In this document: positions 14,790 to 23,151 of the stretch, piece by piece
Layout of the letters: every line of letters starts with the position of its first letter
How positions within the stretch are numbered: position 1 is the stretch's first letter
Assembly: GCA_026708285.1 (NCBI GenBank)
Contig: JAPOVF010000247.1
Coordinates: forward strand, 12,807-47,148
Source of the DNA: Acidobacteriota bacterium
Lineage (GTDB): Bacteria; Acidobacteriota; Thermoanaerobaculia; Multivoradales; Multivoraceae
Direction of reading: 5' to 3'
DNA length: 34,342 nt
Position numbers and translations under genes: made by a program
Notes under the pieces: generated by a model
Databases searched by the model: none
Seen by the model: the letters and a program-made list of their open reading frames with translations, nothing else
Told to the model about the DNA's origin: nothing

Positions 14790-15785
14790 TCAACCGGAAC
14801 GGGCGCGCTCCCAGAACTCCTCGGCCAGGTCGCCGGCCAGCACGATCTCGGGCCGCAGTTCGACGGCGAACCGGTCTCGAACCGCCCGGTGCGCCGCCAC
14901 CATCAGATCGAGCACGTCGGCTGAGCGCGCTTTCTCGCGGTTGACGATCACGTTGGCGTGCCGCCGGCTGATCTCGGCGCCGCCGCACCGCAGCCCCTTC
15001 AGGCCGCAGGCTTCGATCAACCGGCCGGCGAAGTCGTCCTTCGGGTTGCGGAACACGGAGCCGGCATTCGGCTTGCCGGACGGCAGGCTCCGCCACCGCC
15101 GGCGATTCAGCTCGTCGATCCTCTTGAGCGCGGCGGCGCCATCGCCGCGCCGCAGTTGGAACTCCGCCCGGGTCACGACGGCGTCGGTCCCCTGCAGGTT
15201 CGTCGTCCGGTAGCCGGGCAAGAGGCGCGAGACCGGCACGGTCTCCACCGGCCGCCCCGGCCGCGCCACGCGCACTTCGGTGAGGACATCCCCGATCTCG
15301 GTGCCGTAGCACCCGGCGTTCATCACCACGGCGCCGCCGACGGTCGAGGGAAAACCGGACAGGGCCTCGAGACCGAGCAGACCCTGCTTCGACACATCGC
15401 GCGCCAGTCTGGCCAGCGTGACCCCGGCGCCGCATCGCACCGTCTCGCCCTCCACCTCGACCGACTCGAGTTCTCCGCGGAGCCGGCACACCACACCACG
15501 GATGCCGCGGTCCGGAAACAGGACGTTCGAACCGTGACCGTGCAGATGCAGGGCGCTCGCACACTCCCGGACCAGGGTCACTGTCGCAAGCAGCGCCGCC
15601 TCGGACTCGACGCGAACGAAGAGGTCCGCGGGACCGCCGATACGAAGCGTCGTCACGGATGCCAGCGGAACGGATTCGCGCACGTTCACACCGGGAACCG
15701 CGGCGAGCCGGTCCCTCAGCTCCCGGTTGACGGCCAAGGGGGGCTGCAATACGCTGACTGCGCCCTTGTCGATGTCGGCTGTCAC
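14790..15785 (-). CDS. murB: UDP-N-acetylenolpyruvoylglucosamine reductase
   Basis: FAD enzyme reducing the enolpyruvyl group to make UDP-N-acetylmuramic acid for peptidoglycan. The 331-residue chain shows the FAD-binding TTLRIGGPADLFVRV, HGHGSNVLF, GGAVVMNAGCYGTEIGD, the YRTT segment and, in the C-terminal domain, GSVFRNP with the likely catalytic Ser and HANVIVN. A helical insert joins the domains (LKRIDELNRRRW). The start GTG 15785 has no clear RBS; the conserved region begins near residue 30, so a later start is possible. It is divergent from recA, with 181 bases between them. Confidence 0.94.
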   Translation of the reverse strand: MTADIDKGAVSVLQPPLAVNRELRDRLAAVPGVNVRESVPLASVTTLRIGGPADLFVRVESEAALLATVTLVRECASALHLHGHGSNVLFPDRGIRGVVCRLRGELESVEVEGETVRCGAGVTLARLARDVSKQGLLGLEALSGFPSTVGGAVVMNAGCYGTEIGDVLTEVRVARPGRPVETVPVSRLLPGYRTTNLQGTDAVVTRAEFQLRRGDGAAALKRIDELNRRRWRSLPSGKPNAGSVFRNPKDDFAGRLIEACGLKGLRCGGAEISRRHANVIVNREKARSADVLDLMVAAHRAVRDRFAVELRPEIVLAGDLAEEFWERARSG

Positions 15786-15966
15786 GTTGTTCTACACCAC
15801 GTCGCCGAGCGTCCGCAGCGGCCGAATCCCGCCTTCCGTTCAACCGTCTGACGATCCTGGGGAGCGCCGCATCGGTCGCGCGGAAGTATAGCCACGACTC
15901 CCAGCGTCGACGACGCCGGGGCCGCCGCCAACGCGCCATTGCAAGAAGAGAGGAACGAAGAAACCC

Positions 15967-17040
15967 ATGACCCCAACCCGCACGAAGGCGCGCAAGCAGC
16001 AAGTCGGCCGCGAGGAAGCGATCTCGGGCGCGCTCACCCAGATCGAACGTCAATTCGGAAAGGGCGCGATCATGCGCCTCGGCGAGCAGGAGAACCTCGG
16101 CATCGACTCGATCTCGACCGGTTCACTCGCCGTCGACCACGCCATCGGCACCGGCGGTTTTCCCCGCGGCCGCGTCGTCGAGGTGTACGGTCCGGAATCG
16201 AGCGGCAAGACGACCCTGGCCCTGTCGGTCGTCGGGCAGGCGCAGCGCACCGGCGGCGCCGCGGCATTCATCGACGCGGAACACGCGCTGGATGCCGAGT
16301 ACGCCGAGAAGATCGGCGTGAACATCGACGAACTGCTGGTCTCCCAACCGGACAGCGGTGAGCAGGCGCTGGAGATCGCCGAGATGCTCGTGCGCTCGAA
16401 CGCGCTCGACATCGTTGTGATCGACTCGGTCGCCGCCCTGGTGCCGCGCGCCGAGCTCGAAGGCGAGATGGGCGACTCCCATGTCGGCCTCCAGGCCCGT
16501 CTCATGTCCCAGGCGCTGCGCAAGCTGACCGCCATCATCGCCAGGTCGCGAACGACCGTGGTGTTCATCAACCAGATCCGCGAGAAGATCGGCGTGATGT
16601 TCGGCTCGCCCGAGACCACGACCGGCGGCCGGGCGCTCAAGTTCTACTCGTCGGTCCGCATCGACATCCGGCGTATCGCCGCGCTGAAGGACGGCGACCA
16701 GGTGGTCGGCTCGCGAGTGCGAATCAAGGTGGTCAAGAACAAGGTCGCCCCACCGTTCCGGCTCGCCGAGTTCGACATCGACTACGGCGAGGGCATCTCC
16801 CGTGTCGGCGAGTTGATCGACCTCGGCATCCAGCACAAGCGGGTCGCCAAGAGCGGCGCCTGGTTCTCGGCGGGCGACGTCAGGCTGGGCCAGGGCCGGG
16901 AGAACGCCAAGCAGTTCCTGCGCGACAACGCCGACCTCGCCGACGAGATCGAAGCCCACCTGCGCTCCGAGATGGGACTGCCGCCGATCGTCGCCGCCGC
17001 CGCGGAGGAGTCGGGCGACCGCACTGCTGCGGCGGGCTAG
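15967..17040 (+). CDS. recA: Recombinase RecA
   Basis: ATP-dependent strand-exchange protein and SOS co-protease. The 357-residue chain has the whole conserved core: Walker A GPESSGKT (75-82), [11 protein letters not shown], the MAW-like [15 protein letters not shown], loop L1/L2 region with [22 protein letters not shown], and [11 protein letters not shown]. The C-terminal tail is short and Ala/Glu-rich. GAGAGGA lies about 13 bases before the ATG, slightly far. I saw no convincing LexA-type operator in the 181-base gap to murB. No recX follows; a repeat-rich noncoding stretch does. Confidence 0.98.
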   Translation: MTPTRTKARKQQVGREEAISGALTQIERQFGKGAIMRLGEQENLGIDSISTGSLAVDHAIGTGGFPRGRVVEVYGPESSGKTTLALSVVGQAQRTGGAAAFIDAEHALDAEYAEKIGVNIDELLVSQPDSGEQALEIAEMLVRSNALDIVVIDSVAALVPRAELEGEMGDSHVGLQARLMSQALRKLTAIIARSRTTVVFINQIREKIGVMFGSPETTTGGRALKFYSSVRIDIRRIAALKDGDQVVGSRVRIKVVKNKVAPPFRLAEFDIDYGEGISRVGELIDLGIQHKRVAKSGAWFSAGDVRLGQGRENAKQFLRDNADLADEIEAHLRSEMGLPPIVAAAAEESGDRTAAAG

Positions 17041-17045
17041 CCGGC

Positions 17046-17083
17046 GGCGTCGGACGGGGGCGTCGGACTGCGGGGCGTCGGAC
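17046..17083 (+). repeat. Three tandem-like copies of GGCGTCGGAC
   Basis: Exact copies start at 17046, 17059 and 17074, spaced 13 and 15 bases, immediately after the recA stop. Could be binding sites or expansion debris. Confidence 0.7.
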
Positions 17084-17098
17084 GCACCCGCCCGTCTT

Positions 17099-17258
17099 GG
17101 GGCAGGAGGGTCCGCTCCCAGGATGACGTGAGCGCCTCAGAGGAGATGGGAGGGGATGGCGCTCACTCCGCTTCACTCGCTTCGGGTTGGCGTCGGTTCA
17201 TGTGCTGTCGTCGGGCGTCGCTCGTTCAGAGGCACCTGGGAGCGGACCCTCCTGCCCC
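17099..17258 (+). repeat. 160-bp element bounded by perfect 24-bp inverted repeats
   Basis: The 24-base arms at 17099-17122 and 17235-17258 are exact reverse complements (beginning GGGGCAGGAGGGTCC). A second nested pair, GTGAGCGCC and GGCGCTCAC, lies at 17128-17136 and 17158-17166. No transposase or clear target-site duplication is seen. Options are a MITE-like element or a structured RNA. Confidence 0.75.
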
Positions 17259-17496
17259 GACTGGGCTGGACGTCGGTGCCGAAAGGGCTGATGCCCGAGG
17301 CAGAGCAACGGGCTTGTCTCTGGGCACGCCGGCCTGCAGAGGGCTTCGCCCGTGCACGAGTGGCAGGGGCGCAACCTGGCATGACGATCTCCGTACCAGC
17401 ACCTGCCGGACTGGATGATCGAATGCGGGGAATCTGAGCCGGTTTGAGGTGTTATCCGGGCTAAGGTCCGCTACTGAGGTTGGACTGACCGAACAG

Positions 17497-20439
17497 ATGA
17501 CGAAACGAGCTTTACTGGCTGCGGCCATCCTTCTTGGCGGAGCCTTGGCGGTGGAGGGGCAGTTGCCCTGCAATCCGTGTGTCGGTCTGGCGACTGAGGA
17601 TCCTGAGGGGACGGCGGAGAGCCTGGGTGCGCTGCCGGGGTTGCCGGAGGAGGCGCTGCTGGTGGTCAAGTGGCCGGTGGATTTGGCGGATGAAGCTGCT
17701 GTCGGCGCCGCTGCCGGCGTGGCGTCGCGGCTGCGCGGCAGTGGCGCTGTGCCCTGGTACGCGGTCCGCTTCGCCGGTCCGCCGCCGGCGGCGGACCGTG
17801 GCGACGAACTTTCCGGAGAGCTGGAGCGGTTGGCCGATCTCGCGCGGACGGCTTCGCCGGGCGCCTTCTTTCAGCTCATCTGGCCGGTGGAGCTTCGGGA
17901 CGAGCCCGTGCAGGTCCAGGAGTACGCACTCGCGCTGAAGCGGGCCGCGGTGGCGGTCTCCGGCGCGCAGCCCGATGCTCTCGTCGTCTCCCAGTCGTTG
18001 CCAGCCGATGCAGAGCTGCTGCGCAGCCTCTACGGGCAGGAACTCGACGCCTATCTGGACGGCGTCTCGGTCAGTGCCGGCGCGGCGGTCGGAGAGATCG
18101 ATCTGGCCGCCCTCAGGCGACTGCTCCGGGACCTGGATCCGGACGCCTTCATGGCGGTCGAGCGCGGTCCGGCCGCGGACGCGGACGCCGGCGGTGCGCT
18201 GCTGGTGCGCGCGGCGGCGGAGGCGGAGGCGGGTACCAGCCTGTCCCTGTTCGCACTCAGCGGCGACCCCGCTGCCGACGCGGCGGCGATTCGGACCGCG
18301 CGGCTGATCGCCCAGGAGTTCTCGGGCGACGTCGCCTACGACCCCTACTCGACGCCCACGGGAGCCGACGCCTGGAGCTTCGTCCACGGCGAGGACCTGA
18401 GCCTGCGGATCGTCGTGTCGCCGCCGGCGGCGGGAGCACCGGTGACCCTCAGCTTCAACGATCGGCAGATCGGCTCGCCCGCGCGCTTCGATCCCGAGAC
18501 CGGCGAAACCGACCTGCTGTTCGGCGGCCGGCGCACCCGGCGAGGCTACGAACTGGAGCTGACCGAGACCGACGGGCCCTTCGTCTTCCGCCTCGACCGC
18601 GACCTGGCGGTCAGCCTGGAGGGCGCCGCGAGCGTCGAAGAGGCCCTCACCGTCGCCGACACGCGCCAGGTTCCGGTGGGCGAGATCCTCAGGCGGCTGC
18701 AGGCCTTCGAGGACGACCAGTCGAGACGCATTGCGAACTACACCGCCACGAACACGACGTCCATGCGTTTCCAGCTCGGCACCGGAGTGCAGTCCGTCGA
18801 CGCGACCTTCCAGGGCCCCTTCTTCTTCCGCCAGGGGGCCGGCTTCGACTGGGTCTGGCAGACCCTCTACGTCAACGGGATCCGCTGGCGGCGCAAGAAG
18901 ATCCCCGAGATCCCCCTGATCCAGCCGGAGAAGGCCGCGGCCATGCCGGCCGAGATCACCTTCACGAAGGAGTACCGCTACCGCCTCCGCGGCACCGCGA
19001 CCGTCGAGGGCCGCAACACCTGGGTCGTCGACTTCGAGCCGGCCGGCGCTCTGGCCGAAGGGCGCAGCCTGTTCCGCGGCACGGTGTGGGTCGACCGCGA
19101 ACTCTTCGCCCGCGTGAAGACCCGGGCGGTTCAGCTCGGCCTCACCGGAGATGTCCTCTCGAACGACGAGACGACCTTCTACACGCCGCTCGATGCGAAC
19201 GGAGAACCGGCGGCCTGGGACCGGTCGTCGTACTGGCTGCCGACCCGTCTCATCGGCCAGCAACTGTTCTCGGTGCTGAACGCCACGACGATCGTCGAAC
19301 GGGAGATCCAACTGACCAGCATCGAGATCAACCCGACCGAGTTCGAAGCCCGCCGCCAAGCCGCCCTGGGCTCCGAGGCGACGATGGTGCGCGACACGGA
19401 AGAAGGGCTTCGCTACCTGGTCGTCGACAACGAGACCGGCGAACGGGTCGTCAAGGAGGACGACAAGACCCGGATGTTCATCCTCGGCGGCGCCTTCTAC
19501 GACGAGGCCCAGGACGGCCCGCTGCCCCTCGGCGGCGTGAACTGGCTCTCATTCGACTGGCGCGGCACCGGCACCCAGGCCGACCTGTTCATCGCCGGGC
19601 CGCTGATCCTCGCCGACATCGCCAACCCGAGCCTGTTCGGATCGCGCTGGGATGCCGGCGTCGACGTCTTCGCACTGGCGTTCGCCGGCCAGGACACCCT
19701 CTACCGCGACGGCATGGAAGCGCCGGAGGAAACCGTCGAACGGCTACGCCCGAACGTCGATTTCAGTCTTGGCCGGCCGCTCGGGAGCTTCACCAAGCTC
19801 GACCTCCGCTACGAGCTGTCCTGGCACAACTTCCAGCGCGCCGACCAGACCGGCGACGACTTCGTTTTGCCCTCGGACCACCTGAGCCACAGCCTGGGGG
19901 CCACCCTCCGCTACATCCGTTCCGGCTACCGCCTGGTGGCGGGCGGCACCTGGAACCTCCGGGCGGACTGGGAGCCCTGGGGCCTGGACGCCGCCAACCT
20001 GACCCCGGACCGCTACACGCTCTGGAACGTCGGCGTCGCCAAGACCTGGCATCTCCCCAAGTTCCAGAAGGTCGGCCTGTCCTTCGAGTATGTGGACGGC
20101 AGCGACCTCGACCGTTTCAGCAAGTACGAGTTCGGCTTCTTCTCGGACGTGACCGTCCACGGCTACCAGAGTGACAAGGTACGCGCCGAGCGGGCAGCCG
20201 CGACCCACCTGACTTACGGTTTTGAACTGGGTGAGATCTTCCGGATCGACCTGGTCGGCGATGCCGCATGGGCCACCGACGCCGCCTCCGGCCTCGACAA
20301 CGAGCTGCTCGCCGGCGTCGGCATCGTCGGCACCTTCATCGGCCCCTGGGGCACGGTCGTCAACATGGACGTGGGCACCGCGCTCGCCGGCCCCGACGAC
20401 GGCTGGAGCGCCTTCATCGCCGTGCTCAAGCTCTTCTAG
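17497..20439 (+). CDS. Large secreted protein, probably outer-membrane beta-barrel; function unknown
   Basis: A 980-residue product with a signal peptide (MTKRALLAAAILLGGALAVEG). Residues about 40-270 alternate hydrophobic strands and helices (for example ALLVVKWPVDLADE, FFQLIWPVEL, DALVVSQSLPAD), hinting at a TIM-like fold. The middle (about 400-640) contains FQGPFFFRQGAGFDW, EYRYRLRGTATVEGR and FRGTVWVDRELFARVKTRA, resembling lipoprotein-sorting-like beta domains that bind lipids. The last 300 residues are amphipathic strands with aromatic belts, ending in Phe (FIAVLKLF), as outer-membrane barrels do. I know no family with this full architecture. ATG 17497 is chosen because it starts a clean signal peptide; GTG 17449 is an alternative. 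The Smr gene follows 6 bases later. Confidence 0.8.
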   Translation: MTKRALLAAAILLGGALAVEGQLPCNPCVGLATEDPEGTAESLGALPGLPEEALLVVKWPVDLADEAAVGAAAGVASRLRGSGAVPWYAVRFAGPPPAADRGDELSGELERLADLARTASPGAFFQLIWPVELRDEPVQVQEYALALKRAAVAVSGAQPDALVVSQSLPADAELLRSLYGQELDAYLDGVSVSAGAAVGEIDLAALRRLLRDLDPDAFMAVERGPAADADAGGALLVRAAAEAEAGTSLSLFALSGDPAADAAAIRTARLIAQEFSGDVAYDPYSTPTGADAWSFVHGEDLSLRIVVSPPAAGAPVTLSFNDRQIGSPARFDPETGETDLLFGGRRTRRGYELELTETDGPFVFRLDRDLAVSLEGAASVEEALTVADTRQVPVGEILRRLQAFEDDQSRRIANYTATNTTSMRFQLGTGVQSVDATFQGPFFFRQGAGFDWVWQTLYVNGIRWRRKKIPEIPLIQPEKAAAMPAEITFTKEYRYRLRGTATVEGRNTWVVDFEPAGALAEGRSLFRGTVWVDRELFARVKTRAVQLGLTGDVLSNDETTFYTPLDANGEPAAWDRSSYWLPTRLIGQQLFSVLNATTIVEREIQLTSIEINPTEFEARRQAALGSEATMVRDTEEGLRYLVVDNETGERVVKEDDKTRMFILGGAFYDEAQDGPLPLGGVNWLSFDWRGTGTQADLFIAGPLILADIANPSLFGSRWDAGVDVFALAFAGQDTLYRDGMEAPEETVERLRPNVDFSLGRPLGSFTKLDLRYELSWHNFQRADQTGDDFVLPSDHLSHSLGATLRYIRSGYRLVAGGTWNLRADWEPWGLDAANLTPDRYTLWNVGVAKTWHLPKFQKVGLSFEYVDGSDLDRFSKYEFGFFSDVTVHGYQSDKVRAERAAATHLTYGFELGEIFRIDLVGDAAWATDAASGLDNELLAGVGIVGTFIGPWGTVVNMDVGTALAGPDDGWSAFIAVLKLF

Positions 20440-20445
20440 CCAGCC

Positions 20446-20742
20446 ATGCCGCGAGAAGACGATCACGAACTCCAGCCCGAAGACATCGTCGAGGTTCCGA
20501 TCGGCGACGAGATCGACCTCCACCCCTTCCTGCCCCGTGAGGTGAAGGACGTGGTCGAGAGCTACCTCGACGCCGCGTACGAGAAGGGGTTCCGGGAGGT
20601 GAGGATCATCCACGGGCGCGGCATCGGCGTGCAGCGCCAGATCGTGCGCAAGGCGCTGGAGCGGGATCCGCGGGTCGCGTCGTTCAGAAGCGGCGGCCCG
20701 GGCGGAGGCGGCTGGGGCGCCACCGTGGCCCGGCTGCGATGA
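20446..20742 (+). CDS. Smr-domain protein
   Basis: A stand-alone 98-residue Smr domain, the small MutS-related nuclease-like fold that occurs alone or at the end of MutS2 and can nick nucleic acid. Signatures are EIDLHPF near the N-terminus, REVRIIHGRGIG in the centre (the HGRG loop) and GGWGATVARLR at the end. No MutS-like domain is attached. It begins 6 bases after the large envelope gene and is probably co-transcribed, though a functional link between the two is not obvious. The gene is complete and ends convergently with an unidentified membrane protein, only 4 bases apart. Confidence 0.92.
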   Translation: MPREDDHELQPEDIVEVPIGDEIDLHPFLPREVKDVVESYLDAAYEKGFREVRIIHGRGIGVQRQIVRKALERDPRVASFRSGGPGGGGWGATVARLR

Positions 20743-20746
20743 AAGC

Positions 20747-21331
20747 TCAGCCGTCCCGGAACGCGGCGCGAGACGCGCTGTACCGGGCCAGGAGCATGCC
20801 GAGGCCGAAGGCGATCAGCGGCGTCGCGATCAGCAGGTCGGAGGCACTCACCGTGTAGACCGGCTCGGCCGCGAGGGCTTCGGCCAGCGTCTGGTCCGGC
20901 GCCGGCACGTCCGGCGTCTCACCGCCGAGGACTCGGGTCACCGCCGCGCCCGCTTCCGGACGTTCGGCCCGCAACTGGTAGGCCAGCCAGCCGCCCAGGG
21001 TCACGCCGGCGAGGAGGAACTGGGCGCTGGCCCGACGCAACCGCGACTCGGCCTCACGGTGCGCGTGTTCCCGCTCGCCCGAGGTGAGGTCGGGGTCGTC
21101 CACCAGCTTCCACCGCTCGACATCGATCTCGGCCCGGCGCCGGGTCGCCGCGATTCCCGAGAGGAAGCCGATCACACCTACCAGCGCGTGCAGCAACCAG
21201 ACCAGACCCGGCACGTCGCGGGGGACGATCTGGACGCCGACGATCGTGAGGATCGCCAGCCCCAGGAAGACCGCCGACCAGACGACGGCGATGGTCTGCA
21301 GCAGTTTCCAGTTCACGATCTGCCCAACCAT
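20747..21331 (-). CDS. Unidentified four-helix membrane protein
   Basis: A 194-residue protein with about four hydrophobic helices (near residues 13-35, 42-62, 104-120 and 165-182), a charged stretch rich in Arg/Glu/His between the second and third, and an acidic Pro-rich loop before the last. I recognise no family. It overlaps the end of dctQM by 19 bases and so is probably translationally coupled to the TRAP transporter operon, where it would sit last. It could be an accessory membrane subunit, but nothing in the sequence proves this. Confidence 0.75.
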   Translation of the reverse strand: MVGQIVNWKLLQTIAVVWSAVFLGLAILTIVGVQIVPRDVPGLVWLLHALVGVIGFLSGIAATRRRAEIDVERWKLVDDPDLTSGEREHAHREAESRLRRASAQFLLAGVTLGGWLAYQLRAERPEAGAAVTRVLGGETPDVPAPDQTLAEALAAEPVYTVSASDLLIATPLIAFGLGMLLARYSASRAAFRDG

Positions 21332-23148
21332 TCCAACAAACCGAGGGTCAATCCCGGGACGTAGGTGATCAGCAGGACGCCGATGCCGAGGATGATCAGC
21401 GCCGGCACGGCGGCCCGGTAGATCTTCAGGAGCGGCCGTTCGAACCTATAGGACGCCAGGAACAGGTTGAGACCCACGGGCGGCGTCAGATAGCCCAACT
21501 CCAGGTTGGCGACGAAGATGATGCCAAGGTGGATCGGGTCGACACCGAACGCGAGACCGAGCGGGATGATCAGCGGCACGACGACCACGGTGGCCGAGAA
21601 GATGTCCATCAGGCAACCGACCAGGAGCAGGAAGACGTTCAGGACCAGCAGGAAAACGAGCTTCGACTCGATGTTGTTCTGCACCAGTTCAACGAGGCTC
21701 TGAGCCGCCTGGGCGTCCACAAGCCAACTCGTGAGTCCCATGGCCACGACCAGGATGATCAGCACTCCGCCGACCAGCACGGTGCATTGCCGGAACACCG
21801 CCACCAGCGGCTTGCCCACCTTCACGTCGCGGTGGACCAGGCATTGGATGACGAAGGCGTAGAGGGCGGCCAGGGCCGCCGACTCGACGAGGGTCGCGTA
21901 GCCGCTGAAAATCGCGCCCACGATGACCACCGGCAGGAGCAGCTCCAGCTTGGCCGCCCAGATCGCGTTGCCCAGCTCCAGGACGGAAACACGGGTTCTT
22001 CGAGCACCGCCGCGGAGACCTTCCCGGACTCCCCAGAGCGCGATCAGGGCGATCAGGAGCAGCCCCGGGATGAGACCGCCAATGAACAGATCCTCGATCG
22101 GCACCTCGGCAACGATGCCGAACAGGATCAGGGGCAAGGCCGGCGGCAGGAGCAGGCCGAGTGAGCCGGACGAGGTCAGAAGACCGAGCGAGAAGCGCTC
22201 GCGGTAGCCGTCGGCGGAGAGCGCGGCGAAGAGAACGCCGCCGAGCGCCAGAATGGTGACCCCGGAACCGCCCGTGAACACGGTAAAGAACGCACACACC
22301 ACGGCGCAGACCACCGCCGTCCCGCCCGGCGCCCAGCCGAACAGGGCGCGGAACACCCGCAACAGCCTCTCCGACGCCCCGCCCTCGGCGAGCAGGAAAC
22401 CGGTCAGCGTGAACAGCGGAATCGCCGCCAGCGTCGGCGAAACGGCGAGCCGGTAACTCTCCGCCGGGATCGCGGCCAGCGGCACGAAGTCGGAGAGGAA
22501 CAGGAACGCCGCCGCGCCGCCGAGGGCGGCGAAGATGGGACCGCCGAGCAGGGTCGAGGCCAGGATCAGGACCAGCCACGGGGTTGCCGGAAGCTCTCCG
22601 AACGCCTCGGCGTTGCCGCCGATCGCCAGCCCCAGCACGATACCGAGCGCGGCCAGGGCTCGCCCCGCCCAGAGTTCCGACGACTTCCAGACCAGCCGCA
22701 GGGCCAGCATCACGAAGCCGACCGGCATCACTGCCTGCCCCACCCAGACCGGTACGCCGGCCGCCATCTCGATGCCGCCCTCGCGTTCGATCTGCACCAG
22801 GTCCAGACTGGCCCTGCCCAGCAACGTCGCCACCATCGCGCTGACGCCGCCTGTGAACACCGCGGCGATCGCCCGGAACCTCCCCTCGGGCAGGAGATTC
22901 CCGGTGGCCAGGGCGAGCAGGCGTCCCTCGCGCGCGGCCAGCGCCGCGCCGAGGAAGGCGACCCACAGCGTCAGGTGCTGTTCGAAGGGAAGCGCTCCGG
23001 GGATGCCGGTTCCCGTCTGGCGGACGACGATCTCCGCCAGGGGCAGCAGCACCATGGCGGCGAGCAGCACGCTCGAGAGGCCGTCCTCGACGCGATGCGC
23101 GAGGCGTACGACGGCCCGAAGTGGTGCCGCGGCGCCGCCCTCAGTCAA
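21313..23148 (-). CDS. TRAP transporter, fused small (DctQ) and large (DctM) membrane subunits
   Basis: Membrane component of a sodium-driven TRAP transporter for a small organic solute. In the 611-residue chain residues about 1-165 are the four-helix DctQ part (VLLPLAEIVVRQTGTGIPG, LWVAFLGAALAAREGR), and about 190-605 are the DctM part (IPLFTLTGFLLAEGG, GSGVTILALGG, GLLLPPALPLILFG, VNAELGYLTPP-like stretch VANLELGYLTPPVGLNLF). Fused Q-M proteins are known in the family. It starts 4 bases after dctP ends, in the order substrate-binding protein then membrane subunit, and overlaps the next gene. Confidence 0.93.
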   Translation of the reverse strand: MTEGGAAAPLRAVVRLAHRVEDGLSSVLLAAMVLLPLAEIVVRQTGTGIPGALPFEQHLTLWVAFLGAALAAREGRLLALATGNLLPEGRFRAIAAVFTGGVSAMVATLLGRASLDLVQIEREGGIEMAAGVPVWVGQAVMPVGFVMLALRLVWKSSELWAGRALAALGIVLGLAIGGNAEAFGELPATPWLVLILASTLLGGPIFAALGGAAAFLFLSDFVPLAAIPAESYRLAVSPTLAAIPLFTLTGFLLAEGGASERLLRVFRALFGWAPGGTAVVCAVVCAFFTVFTGGSGVTILALGGVLFAALSADGYRERFSLGLLTSSGSLGLLLPPALPLILFGIVAEVPIEDLFIGGLIPGLLLIALIALWGVREGLRGGARRTRVSVLELGNAIWAAKLELLLPVVIVGAIFSGYATLVESAALAALYAFVIQCLVHRDVKVGKPLVAVFRQCTVLVGGVLIILVVAMGLTSWLVDAQAAQSLVELVQNNIESKLVFLLVLNVFLLLVGCLMDIFSATVVVVPLIIPLGLAFGVDPIHLGIIFVANLELGYLTPPVGLNLFLASYRFERPLLKIYRAAVPALIILGIGVLLITYVPGLTLGLLEWLGRS

Positions 23149-23151
23149 GAG

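Larger units (their letters stand above)
17041..17496 (+). other. 456-base noncoding region after recA
   Basis: I find no supportable gene; short open frames here have no RBS or recognisable product. It holds three GGCGTCGGAC copies, a 160-bp inverted-repeat element, a segment rich in short GC palindromes (about 17270-17360), and a TTATCC promoter-like sequence near 17451. Confidence 0.7.

Noticed and set aside
15786-15966. LexA/SOS box in the murB-recA gap
   Set aside because: Only a loose GTTC-N7-CGTC is present near 15788; it does not match a known box well enough.
17099-17258. Complete insertion sequence
   Set aside because: The inverted repeats are perfect but there is no transposase frame and no target-site duplication.
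17156-17437. Short plus-strand open frames in the recA downstream gap
   Set aside because: No RBS, no motif, and they run through inverted-repeat arms.
17512-19359. 615-codon minus-strand frame opposite the large envelope gene
   Set aside because: Composition typical of a shadow frame; the plus-strand protein has a signal peptide and ordered domains.
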